From: Valencia hispanica
Lineage: Eukaryota; Chordata; Actinopteri; Cyprinodontiformes; Valenciidae
Direction of reading: 5' to 3'
Length of the DNA stretch: 64,000 bases
NCBI GenBank assembly: GCA_963556495.2
Contig: OY747704.1
Coordinates: forward strand, 32,758,001 to 32,822,000
The number at the start of each line of letters is the position of its first letter. The stretch's first letter is position 1. Position numbers and translations under genes: made by a program. Positions 11,529-23,900 of the stretch are shown here, piece after piece. The notes under the pieces are model-generated. The model searched no databases, had not been told where the DNA came from, and saw only the letters and a list, made by a program, of their open reading frames with translations.

Positions 11529-12431
11529 GAGCAGATCTAAATCTTATATGTTCAGTAAAAACATATCTTTAATATTTTTTCTGTGATGACATTGTGATTG
11601 CATTTAGTCACTGTTAATCATAGCTCCTCAAAAGGCAACATGTGCAAAATGTACAAAAATTCTCAAAAATGTAATTTTTCTCAGAAGATCAGAAGACTCA
11701 CAGAGATAATATTGAACTAGATGTCTTCAGGTGGGGGCACTAATCTTAAATGAAAGCTGCTCAGACTTTTGTAAACACAGTGCTGTGAGCAGGGTTGTGT
11801 TTAAGGTAGGAACAAAACAAAAATGCTAACAGGCTACATATTTGTTTTGCTATCTTTGTGATTTTATGTTATGTTTACTCATTTCTTTATTAAATCTGTA
11901 TAAGTGAGTAAATTCAATATTTTGTAGTACAACCGTCACCATAGTTCTTCTGATTATCACTTACTGTTTTCAGGTTTAACCTACTTATTAACAGCGCTGA
12001 CAGGATTTTGCATGAGTTTTTTGTTTTGCCCTTTAAACTGTCAAAAATACATTAATACTGAATAACTGCCAGATACTGAATGATGAAGATGTATTGGACA
12101 CAGAGACCCAATAGCTGAATCACTGCACAAAAATCCAGATGGCCTTTGTGTAACTTTGGCCATAAGGTTAACTTGAGTCAATGAAGTCTAACTTTTTATT
12201 CCACCATCAGTATTAAACAGCTGCTGTGTTTGTTTCCACATTTTTAAAATATAATTCAAGCTTATCTTTCTGTTAAGATGTATATTGCTGAATGTATAGG
12301 AAAAAAATCTTTCTCTTCAGATTCTGATTAAAGTTCCAAAAACGTCAATGGATATGTCTTTGTTGATTATTTCATGAATCAGAAAATAAGGAATAATATA
12401 GGATATTTATCAAATGGTGCTACTGGTGGAG
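11529..12431. other. C2CD4-like 3' flank
   Basis: Non-coding AT-rich sequence following the stop codon. ATTAAA-type words occur (for example near 11889), but no unambiguous polyadenylation site can be called. No repeat or gene is recognised. Confidence 0.4.
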
Positions 12432-12438
12432 GAGGAGG

Positions 12439-12479
<41 letters not shown>

Positions 12480-12552
12480 GTGGTGATGATGATGGTGGTG
12501 ATGATGGTGGTGATGATGATGGTGGTGGTGGTAGTGGTGGTGGTGGTGGTGA
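12432..12552. repeat. Trinucleotide microsatellite (GAT)n/(GGT)n
   Basis: Runs of GAT and GGT, with GAT-GGT alternation, occupy about 120 bp. Poly-Asp, poly-Met and poly-Ser frames across it are artefacts of the repeat. Sequence from 12553 to about 12770 looks like an unclassified fish repeat (purine-rich GGTGAGGA words) without coding capacity. Confidence 0.95.
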
Positions 12553-12877
12553 CGGCAAGAATGGAGAGACAGGATATCGGCTGGGTAACACCGGGACAAT
12601 ACACACCATGGGACATCTACAATGATCCGGCGCTGAGTGAAGGAAAGTGACGGGTTTAAAAGGCAGGAGGTGAGGAGGATCAGGTGTGGATGATTGGAGA
12701 GACACAGGTGAGGACAATGATGAGGAGAGGGTGATTAGGACAGCGTGACACAATGTGTGAAGAGACAAGAATCAACACCTGTATAAAATTTAAGGTTGGA
12801 ATAAAGAGGAGAATTTTATCTAAGATAATAAAAAGGGAGCATCTATAAGAATTAATTTGTTCCTTCATTTTTGTTTA

Positions 12878-14237
12878 CAGTACTGTGCAAAATTTTTAGG
12901 CGGGTGTGAAAAAATGCTGTAAACAAATAATGCGTTCAGAAGTATAAATAGTGATTGTTTATTTTTATCAATTTACTAAATACAAAGTAAGGAAACAAAA
13001 GAAAAATCTAAATCAAATCTATATTTGGTTTTACTACTATTTGACTTCCAACCAGCATCACTTCTCATTGATACACTTGAGATTTTATAGGATTATAGTC
13101 AGGTGTATGATCAACCAATTATAACAAACAGGTGCTAATGATCATCAATGTCACATGTGGTTTCAAACAGTCATTAACTGAAACAGAAACAGCTGTGTAG
13201 GAGACTTAAAACTGGGTGAGGAACAGCCAAACTCTGCTACCATTGTGAGATTGTGGACTATAGTTTCATGTCATGGCTAGATTGAGCACAGCAACAAGAC
13301 CCAAGGTAGTTATGATGCATCAGCAAGGTCTCTCCCAGACTGTGATTTCAGAGCAGATTGGCGTTTCTAGATGTGCTGTTCAAGCTCTTTTGTAGAAGCA
13401 TAAAGAAACATTGAGGATCGTACACGCAGTGTTCGGCCAAGGAAACTTAGTCGAGCAGATAAAAGACACGTCAAGCTTATTGCCCTTCAAAATCTGAAGA
13501 TGTCCAGCATTACCATCAGCTCAGAAGTGGCAGAAACCAGTGGGACCCTGGTACACCCATCTACTGTCCAGAAAAGTCTGGCCAGAAGTGGTCTTCATGT
13601 AAGAGTTGCTACCAAAAAGTCAAACCTCCAACGTGGAAACAAGGCCAAGCGACTCAAGTATGCACGAAAACATAGCAACTGGAACTCCAAACAATGGCAA
13701 AAGGTGCTCTGGACTGATGAGTCAAAATTTGAATTACAAAGCTGTAGCATAAGGCATTTTGTTCGTCAAAGGGCTGGAGAGTGGTACGAATGAGTGCCTG
13801 CTGGCAACAGCGAAGCATGGTGAATGTTGTTCTCAATGCTGAGAAATAAAGGCATATACTTATCCATTATGCAATACCCTCAGGGAGGCGTACAATTGGC
13901 CCCAAATCTATTCTGCAGCAGGACAACGACCCCAAATATACAACCAAAGTCATTAAGAATGATCCTCAGCATACAGAAGAACAAGAAGTCCTGGAAGTGA
14001 TGGTAAGACCTCCACAGAGCCCTGATCTCAACATCATCGAGTGTGTCTGGGATTACATGAAGAAACAAAAGGATGTGAGGAAGCCTACATCCACAGAAGA
14101 TCTGTGGTTTTGTTCTCCAAGAAAGGGTTGTCCCACCAAATATTGATTTGATTTAGATTTCTCTTTTGTTCATTCACTGCATTTTGTTGATTGACAAAAA
14201 AAAATGATCAACACTTCCATTTTTGAAAGCATTTTTT
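12878..14237 (+). mobile_element. Tc1-like transposon, 3'-truncated and inactive
   Basis: The left end is TA followed by CAGTACTGTGCAAAATTTTT, the terminal sequence of a common fish Tc1 family. The open stretch 13500-13790 encodes helix-turn-helix and DDE sequence with WTDESKFEL (first Asp). The stretch at 13915-14110 encodes QQDNDPK (second Asp) and SPDLNIIECVW (catalytic Glu). These parts are separated by stops and frameshifts. The expected right inverted repeat is missing after about 14237, so it cannot transpose. Confidence 0.85.
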
Positions 14238-14378
14238 TGGGTAGTAAAGATAAGTATTTTTAAATTGTTGTCAGTCCTTTTTACACAATGGGTGCATACC
14301 ATTAATTTACTACTTACCATCTCTTGTATATAGGACTCAAGTAGGCTTAGATAGTGTCCAGAGTTCAGTCTTCACGGT

Positions 14379-15023
14379 TTGTTAAAGTATGGCATGGTAT
14401 TTTACCATATTATAGCTAGACATCATCTGTATCCTCTTGCAGATCAAGTATCTCCAATGTGCATGAAATGTGAGTTAAGTAATTACCAAATCTCTGTTAT
14501 CTGGCAGAGCTCTGTGCCACTTCTTATGCTGGCTCTCATAGGCATACTTTGTGTTAAATTTAATAAATGTTGTCATTCACCAAATGTTATCTGGATCTTA
14601 TTCTGCTTCTGCTTCTCTTTCAATTTTTCCCTCAGGAAAAGCCTCCCTCCGTATATTACCACATCCATAATTCTCCTTTATCTGTTATCTGAATGTTATT
14701 CTGTAATTAATGTATTTATCACATTGGCAGGACACCAAAGGATCATAAAGTTGCCTGTTGTTCCTGTACCTCCAGACTGTGCTGTTACTGTCTTTGCTAT
14801 ATATTCTGTCACTATGCAGCCCTGGAGACGGGATCCATCTCACTCTTACATTTCATGCTTATGTGACTGCTGTCTAAGATGGATCAAATGTGCCACAGGT
14901 ATGGGTAAGCTCCAACTGAAATGGATTTCTAAGAGAGGCATACATTCAAGCAGTGGGAAAAATATGGAACTACTACTCTTAGTGAAAAATCAGTTGCTAT
15001 ACTTTGTAGGTCTACCTATCTAA
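14379..15023 (+). pseudogene. Possible decayed L1-type LINE fragment
   Basis: A 214-codon stretch without stops begins at a TTG, not an ATG. The only suggestive motif is LYPLADQVSPMCMKC, which resembles the cysteine-containing C-terminal segment of L1-clade ORF2 proteins. The rest is hydrophobic and matches nothing I recognise. A chance open frame in AT-rich DNA is a real alternative. Confidence 0.25.
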
Positions 15024-15269
15024 CTAACTGAATCACTGAATAAACTAACCAAACAAAATGAAACTTCCATAAACTGGTTAAATACATAAAAATATGTTAA
15101 ATACATACGTTTTTACAAATAAAATCACAAACTTAGAAATAATAACATCTCATTTTTGGTTTTATGTACATTTGAAACCCCCAGAGGTATCTTTAATTTT
15201 TAATTTGCCAAGTAACAGGCTCACATACATCCAATGTAAGGATGTTTGATTATATGCTACAACGACCTG

Positions 15270-15426
15270 CCATACTTTGTTCCCCAGTCGGCAGTTACGG
15301 CGTAACGCGACCAGACGTAACCAGCTCCCTCCGCCGCTAGACGTCTTACTAATTCTGACGTTGAGCCAGCTTCAAGAAGTCCAATGGATGTAAACATGGT
15401 GAAACACAGATGAAAACAGCCTCAAA
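15270..15426 (+). promoter_or_regulatory. Putative vps13a promoter / 5' UTR
   Basis: This is a locally GC- and CpG-enriched patch (CGGCGTAACGCGACC, CCGCCGC, TCTGACGT) in otherwise AT-rich DNA immediately upstream of the vps13a start codon. The TGACGT word is a CRE-like half site. The context AAAATGG around the start at 15427 fits the vertebrate Kozak pattern. The transcription start site is not determinable by eye. Confidence 0.4.
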
Positions 15427-17977
15427 ATGGTCTTTGAAAGTGTGGTCGTTGACGTCCTCAACCGTTTTTTAGGGGACTACGTTGTGAACCTTGACAGCTC
15501 GCAGCTGAAGCTTGGCATATGGGGAGGTAACCAAACTAGTGTTTGTCTTTCACCAGAGCAGCTAGCCAAGCTAACATGCTACATGCTAATGAACGTTAGC
15601 TAACAGTCCTGTGTGCATGGAGGCTCTCCCAGCTGTCAGTGTCACTTTCTCTAATTGTCGTTTACTAGTGTATTATGACTTCTGCATGTTTTAGATTAAA
15701 TTGTTCCTTTTTATTTTTTTAATGCAGACATTGTCTCATGTTATATTTAATTGGAGATATCTTACTTTGATCTTTGAAGTTTGTGGAAAGGGATCAGTGG
15801 TCCCGCCCTTCTTTAGACCTTTAATTCCGAGTACTTTCACGCTGTTACCAAGAACCTGTCGGACACATAACAGGGATAGACGAGATGTATTTAAAGTTGA
15901 TTAAATTATAAATTGTTGGCTGCTCCAGACATGATCAGATGCAGAAATACAGTTTTTGATTTCCTTTTAAATCTTTTTATTTTCCAAGTAGGCAAATATC
16001 CTTTTTCATCTGCATTAATCTTATGTAGCATGAAGAGATGAAAATAAATATTTAGATAAGCTATGTTAAAAGACATACAATTGTTTTTTTAATTATTTTA
16101 CATATCAGACGAAACCTTTCCTGTTTAGTTAATTTAAAATGTAGTTAAAAGTCACCTAGAAATATTTCTATTTGCTAATTGTGAGGATAATTTGATTATT
16201 TTATTCAAGGTTGGAAATTTACCTACCCTAAAGTTTCTATGCATTTAACCCATTTGTGAAAGCCCAAATAATGATGGCATTACTTTGAAATCTTCTGATC
16301 GTTGGTTAAACCACAACGTTTGAGGTAAATGAAGGCACAGCTGTGAATGTATTCAAGGCACACCATAAGCACTTCTTCCTTGTGTGATATTGGGGAAAAA
16401 ATTGAGTCTATCCAAGATACTGTGTAAGAGTTATAGAACTCTTATGAAGTCTTGGGTTTCCAGCTGTCTCACTTTGCCACGCCTATCTGTTCAAACAATT
16501 ACACCTAATTATAAACACTATGGGAATGTCCACACATCATAATGTTCAGGGTAGAAGCAAGTTCTGTGTGCTAGTGCTGAATGTGCTTTGTTTCAAAATG
16601 TGTAGAACAATCCCAGAACAAATGCAAACAATGTTGTGAAGATGGTGCCAAAAGCTGTTTAAAATGTCCTTATTCTCAATTAAACATAATGTTCTGAAAT
16701 GCTACTCAGTGAGGAAGAAGCTATTATTCCAAAATCATCATAAAAAGCCAGATTGTAGGTTGCAAATGCAGTTTGGTACCAAGACCATAGTTTTTGGAGA
16801 TGTCTTTTGGTGTAATGTAGGGGTCAGCAACTCCAGTCCTCAAGTGCCACCAATCTGCAACATTTGGATACATCTCTGCACCAACACACCTGAATCAAAA
16901 GGTTGAATTACCTCCTTGGCATGTCAACACATTTGGCAATCCGGGTGTGTTGGACCAGAGATGCGTTTCAAAAGTTGCAGGAGAGTGGCACTTGAAGACT
17001 GCAGTTGCAGACCCCTGGTCTAATGAAATAAAACTGAAGTATTTGGCTGTAATAACCAAGCCTGAGATTACCATCCCAACTTTGACGTATAGCGGTGGCA
17101 GTATCATGTTGTGGGATTGTCTTGCGGCATGGGGGTGTGGTGCAATTCCCAATATAGACATTATGTGGAAATATTTAAGCGACATCTCAAGACATCAGCC
17201 AGGGAGTTACAGTAAATCACGTGAGAAGCTTGTGGAAGGGTATCCAAAACATCTGACCAAAGTCATGCTGTTTAAAATTTTACCAAATATTAAAGCAGTG
17301 TACACAATCTTCTAAATTTCAAGAAAGTAGAAAAAGTCTTTGTCATTCGGGCATTTATATTAATATTAATAGAAGTTTAGACTTATTTGTTGTCAGATGG
17401 TTAGAAAAAAATTTTTGTGTTTTTTTTATACAGTTGATGTAAATATCTGTTTTCAGCGGTATGTGTTTTATTAAGGGTTACATTCCACAGTTCAGTGTAT
17501 TGGACTGGAGCAGTAAACAGTGATTAAGTGGTACATCTGTCTATTAAACAGTTTATTTGAGCCTCCTTTTAAAAACAGCGGTTTGTTGTGTCTGTATGTA
17601 AAATATTCCTGTCATTGTAGGTGACGCTATTCTGAAAAATCTTGAAATAAAGGAAAATGCCTTGGTGAGTTGAAGCTAAACTAAACTTGACCAGTATTGC
17701 GCTCTGAATGATTTGTTCATGTATAACAGGATTTCTATTTCTGTATTGCAGAGTCAACTTGATCTCCCATTTAAAGTGAGAGCTGGTCACATAGGTAAAT
17801 TTGCTAACCTTAATATGAAGCAGTTTGTCATTCTGTTCTTTTGAGATGAGCATTTTCTTATCTGGTTGGTTTTGTTAATAGGACGTCTGGAGTTGAAGAT
17901 TCCATGGACGGACATCTACAACCAGTCAGTGGAGGCCACATTAGATGGAGTCTATCTGCTTATCGTCCCCACAGCAA
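15427..17977 (+). CDS. vps13a: vps13a exons 1-4: chorein N-terminal domain
   Basis: Exons are 15427-15526, 17621-17664, 17752-17794 and 17882-17977, encoding residues 1-94. The block carries the FLGDYVV start, [30 protein letters not shown] and LLIVP. This is the most conserved part of VPS13/ATG2 proteins, forming the ER-side cap of the lipid channel. Intron 1 (15527-17620) contains a Tc1 relic split by a hAT-type MITE. Confidence 0.95.
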
Positions 17978-20900
17978 GTAAGATCACAACTTTTCAGTAG
18001 TAGTTTGTTCAAAGTGCTTTACTCGGAAAAAAAACAACCTTAATAACAATTGACTGTGAAGATTTAGCAGAAATAAACAGCAATCAACTAACAGCATCAG
18101 TAAACAGATAAGACAAAATATGTTTATCATGAAAAAAACCCAGCAGAGAAATAAAAAACTAGTGTAAAATCAGATTTCGATAAAAGAAAAACTGTAATTA
18201 AATTAAAATGGTGAATTTTAAAAGTGTTGGAAAGGGAGCAGAAGACATGAAGAAATTTCCAAACAAATAATAAAATATTAAAATCATTTCAAGCTACAGG
18301 AAGCCAGTGGAGGGAGTTAAGTGTAGGAGTAATGTTCTCTCTCCTTCCTGTGCGTGTTGAAAGTCAGGCAGCAGTATTAACTCTATGGTGTTAAGTCGAC
18401 ACATTTCTTAAGTAGACCAACAAAGTTGGTATTGCAATGATTTGGGTTAAAGATGCACTCACCCAAAAATCAACTTTTTTTGCTGATAAACTGTGTAAAT
18501 GAGTGTCTAATAGTGCTGTCTACATGTCTGGTCATTATTTTATTAAATTTTCGTAAAAATATCAATTTTCTATCAAAAATCACCAGTGTATTGACCCCTT
18601 CAGGTTAAAACTTTACACTGGACTTGAATTTGAATCGGGCTTTGCTACTGGCTCAGCCAGTATGGCTGATGTCAGTCCTGCTGCTGTGGAGAATGAAAGA
18701 AGCCGAGTCTCCACCCATGCCTCCTCCACAGAACCTCCCTCCCTTTCCTCTCTTTCCTCTGGTGAAGGAAGATCACGGCGAGTGTGCGTGTGGTTCGCAG
18801 CCCTGTGGCTGTGGAGTGTGACGTACTCCCTGACAGCTTAATCAGGGCTGACCTGCTTGTGACAGTCCATGCTTGTGTGACATTGGCTTTGGTGTGTCCT
18901 GCTGGAGCGAGACGTCATGCAATCTGTCCCACTGAAATCTTGGGCTGTTCAGTGTGACACACCTCTAGAGCTCGGTGGAGCTCGCAGTGTGGCATGAAGC
19001 AGTCCTTTAAGTCAGCCGAAAAACGCAGTGTGAACTGGGCATCAGCCAAAGGATCTCACTATTGCTCTCCATCTTTCTTGCCGTCTGTGTCTCTGTGCCA
19101 CTATCAACATATCAATCACAGACCACGCCCAGTCCCCCCCACCACCACATGTTCGCTAGTTCGCCAGGCAACACCTCCATTTAGTGCATTTTTCAAACAG
19201 GAAATGTGGGCGGAGTAAGACTCTAGTAGGGGGTGAGTTGCTCTTTAAATGACATATGGGCTTTTTCTAGTTTTTGATTCTCTTGTCTCTTTTCCTTTCT
19301 TTCTTGTAAACTACTTTAAATTACCTTGTGTATAAATAGTCCTATGAAAATAAATTTGTCTTGCCCTGCCTTTACAAAGCATGCTCCAAACCTTAGTCAG
19401 ACATTACACACATTATAGTGTGGCAATTAAAGCTAAACTCACTTTCAAAACTTAATCCAAGGTTTTTAAAAATATATTTTTTATGCATTATTGTAGCCCT
19501 CTTTTGAATTTAATTTCCAATTTCAATAATCTCAGTTATATTTTTAACTGTAAAAAAGTTATGTCAACAAGGCAGTTAAGCAAAAACCTAACAGATCTTG
19601 AAACACAGGCGGTTAGAGATGAATATAATTGTACATAATCTACTCACTGATTGAAGCTAATGTTGAGTTCTAATTTACATCTTCCGGAGGGAATAGGCAA
19701 AGGTTTAAAACGACTGGGTTTTGCATCAATCCCTGGGGGACTCCACGGGAATTACCATTCTAGCAAATGATGAAAGATTCTTTGCTGTAATAAGGAATTT
19801 GATCATTTTAAAGCCATCTGAAAATATGGAAACATCAATAATAATATGTCTGGATCACTCGGTGTTTGTTCATATTAATAAATTCCACAACCAGTTTATG
19901 GTTTTATATCAGGTTTTAATAATCAATGAACCCTGAAGTATTTCAACAGGCACAGTGCCTACTTGTGCCAAATGAGACCTCTCACTAATTAATCCTCTAT
20001 GCAGTTGTAGTGACAAGTAAGAAACTATTTGTTTCCTTTTGTTTATACTGACCAACATTTAAATATTTTTGTTGTGTGTCATTTGATTCCAGGTATAAAG
20101 TATGATGCAGTAAAGGAGGAGAAACAGCTACAGGAGGCTCGCCAGAGAGAGCTTGATCGAATAGAGGAAACAAAGCTCAAGGCTGCAGAAAAAGGTCAGA
20201 GTTAAGCTTTGGTTCTTAAAGAGAGAAAGACTGTGTGTTTCTGTCCAACATTTATTATCTTTCTGTAAAGATGTCTTCAACAGTTTCAGAGACATTCTGA
20301 ACTAAGCTGCAAGAGAGGAAGGAGAAAGCTGAACCCAATATAGCTGAATATATGAGTTCATGTGCAGCCCACAGCTTTCCTCCTTTGTCTTTAGCATTTC
20401 AGATCACATATGCACTGAACTAAATTTTTTTTAAATTATTTGTAAAAAAGATCTATGCAACTATGTTTGTATTTTTAAAAAGTATTTTACGTATATATTG
20501 AACAAAAGGAGACCAGAGTTATTCCTTTTCATCATTTTCTTAGCCAATGATTCAATATGTCCTTTTACAAATATAAAGGCTATATTGGACAAGTCAAAAT
20601 TCAAAACCAAAAATTTTAATTTATCAAGCAGGAAGTGCTGATAGGTCACTTTAGATAAAGTATTTTAGCAGCATGCAGGTACTTTACTCCTAAAAGCTAG
20701 TACTTTTACTTTGAAATGTACATTTCTTTTGAGCAGCATTTGTCATGTTGCTTTGTAGATGTAGTAATAATAGCAATATACAGCTAACATAACAGACTGA
20801 AGAGTGTAAGTCCTGGGCTGCAAAGTGTCTAAATAGAGCAAGAGTATCTTTAAGAACATGTCATTGCCAGGGTGCAGGTTTTCTCAAATGAACATTGAGC

Positions 20901-23900
20901 TTAATTAATGAAGCTTTTTTTCTAGTCAATAAACGGTGGTGCTGTCTGTGTGTATATGACAACCCTGAGTTAAAATACCTTCCACACATCGATTTATTGT
21001 ATTTACAGTAAATGTGCAACATGATCAAAGGATTATATTTAAAAGGAAAAATGCAACAAAAATCAGCCGTACTGCTGCTGAAATATCAGTTTTGATTGAT
21101 ACAATTATGGTAGTTTTATGTATTCAATTTATCATATTGATTTCAAAAGTTTAGAAACACTAAATGTAGTTGTAGTTTGTTTATTCCAAAGAATTTTTTC
21201 TTGACATTTCTGTCTTTAGAGACTAATACAAGTGTAACATGCTAATACAGCTGGTTAACTAGTCAGTCTGTGTGCTTGACTAGAGGCTGCAGTCAGCTAC
21301 TTAACTGACATACCTACTATACTTTTTCAAATGTTTTTTAGAACATATACTCATAATTGTTTGTGTTTTCGCAGAGAACGCAAAGCTAGAGAAACAGGAC
21401 ACCTTTGTGGAAAAACTTGTCACTCAAGTGATCAAAAACCTACAGGTCAAGATCTGTAACATCCATGTTCGCTATGAAGATGATGTGAGTATTTCAGCTA
21501 GTTATCAGTAGCATGACCTGAAATTCTCTTCAATAAGTTGCAGAGATGTCATTAACAATGTCTCTGTTGATCTCTACAGATCACTAATCCAAACTGTCCT
21601 TTGTCATTTGGAGTGTCGCTTAAAAACCTCAGCCTTCAGGTAATTTATTATATATTCTGTCATAATATAATATAATGTAATGTAATGTAATATAATATAA
21701 TATGTGCTTGTACAGACAGCTGATAATAACTGGAAACCCAGTTTGCTGGATGAACACTCCAAGCTTTTCTTCAAGGTAAAGAACATTTCATGTAACTTTT
21801 TTCAGCACTTTTTCCATTTATTTTTCTAGGCAATGCTTATTATGTTGTCTTGTGTACTGTTTGGTTTAAATGATCAGAATGGTTAACGAACAGTTTAGTT
21901 CTTTGAATCCCTTTTAATTGCCAGTAGTTCTCAGAACCATTTTATTTTTCTCCTGACTCTGGGCTCTGGTCCAAACCTCGAGACAGTCAGCTCTTTGCTC
22001 TTTGTTCATCCCAGTGAACAGCTTCATCACTCCTCATGACTAATTCGTTTGTATTTTGCTTGTCATCAGTTGGTTCAGTTGAACAACTTGTTTGCCTACT
22101 GGAATGTCAACTCGGTTCTCTTCTCCAATCACAGTGCAGATGAAGCCCTGGTGAGTCACCGGATTGTTGAGCTGGGGGGTTCTTAATTATCTTTACCTGT
22201 TCACATTTCAATAGTCTTTTAATTTCGAACTGTGTACAATCAAAACAAGTTTAAAAAGGAGAAAAATGCACATAAACAATAAGACTGTTTTGCAAATCAT
22301 TTGAAAACATTTAATATTGTGAATATGGCTGATTGAAAAGTAGGATGTACAAAAGAGTAAAAAGTCACATGTTAACAGATGTTTTCTTTTTCATTTTTAC
22401 AGCGATGTCTTCAGAGCAGCATGATAATCCAACCTTCTAATCCTGTCAACCATGATTTCAGTGAGTGACTCACTGCCACCTTTTATTGTCATATCTATAC
22501 AGTTCATCTGATGAAACATAACATAACATAACATAAACAACAACGGAAGAAATAGACAAACCTAACCATATCAGAGCATACAAACAGTTGTTTCAATGTT
22601 TATAAAAGGTTAAGATCATTTCTTCTGTTTATTTTTCAGCTGGTACATGATATATGCCACATACTTTAATTAATTGTATTGGGATTTTATGTGGTAGACC
22701 GACACAGAATAGTATTTAGAATTAGGTTGGTCATTTAATCTTATTTTAAATACATCTGTTTTGAGAGGGTCTGCCACAGAAAATAGTAAGAGTTTGGCAT
22801 AACTGCAAACCTACCATGACATGGCTGTCCATATAAACTGACAGCCAAGGCAAGGAGAACATTGTTCAGCAAATCAGCCAAGATCTCATCGTAACCTAGG
22901 GCTGGACGATATGGCCAAAACTTATATCACGATATATTTCTGAATTTCGGTCAATACAATATAATTCCGATATCTATATATACTATATAAAAGCCTCAGA
23001 AAAACTCCCAAGAATGCCCACAACAGATGGTTAATTATATACTTATTAAATGGCATTTAACAAATATACCAAGCATAAATTGCACACATTAAAAATAATA
23101 TAAAAAGTAGTGCCTTTGGATATAAATGTCCTATTTTGTGTGGCATATTGTATTTGTTACAGAAATGATTTTAATAATAAATCCTCATACCATACACAAA
23201 ATAACGTAAAACTCAGGTGTGTTTTAACCGTATAACTTACCTATAGCGGAGTTTAGTCTGTGCCCGAAGCATTGTAGTCTTGTCCATGTGTTCAACTCGT
23301 TAGGAGCACTCATTTTGTTGATAAAACTTGTCTTGAGATTTGCCTAGTTTATCTGTCTACCATGTCCTGACCACAGCCAACTGCTGCTGCCGGGCTCCTG
23401 TCCTGTTTGTGGTGTACGTCATCACTTACGTAGCCAATGTGTCACAGCTCTTTCTGTTCGGCTTGAATCGGCTGCGCTCGTGAATGCCGTGAAACATCAG
23501 TCAGTGAAACGCTGTAATTATATGCTGTAATGTAGGGCTGGGCGATATAGATAAAGAGCATATCGATAAAGGGAATAGTCATATTGATCGATATCGATAA
23601 TTATCGATAAATATCACAAAACATAAAAAATATATTTTAAGTGCCTTCCCGGTCATTTTGTTATTCTTCAATGAACTAATTTTAACCAAGAATTAAATTA
23701 ATTCATTTTTCAAACACCTCTTTTTATCATGAATAAGTTTGCAAGACACAGAAACAAATAAAGAGACCTGAGTAACATCAGTAAATACAAAGAAAAGTCA
23801 TATTATTAACCATTATATTATATATTTTTTAATTGTTAGTAATTAAAATTAAAAGCTTATCTTGATGCATTTTAATATTTTAAACATTTTATGACATGCT

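Noticed and set aside
12374..12768. Poly-Asp, poly-Met and poly-Ser ORFs
   Set aside because: They are six-frame artefacts of the GAT/GGT microsatellite.
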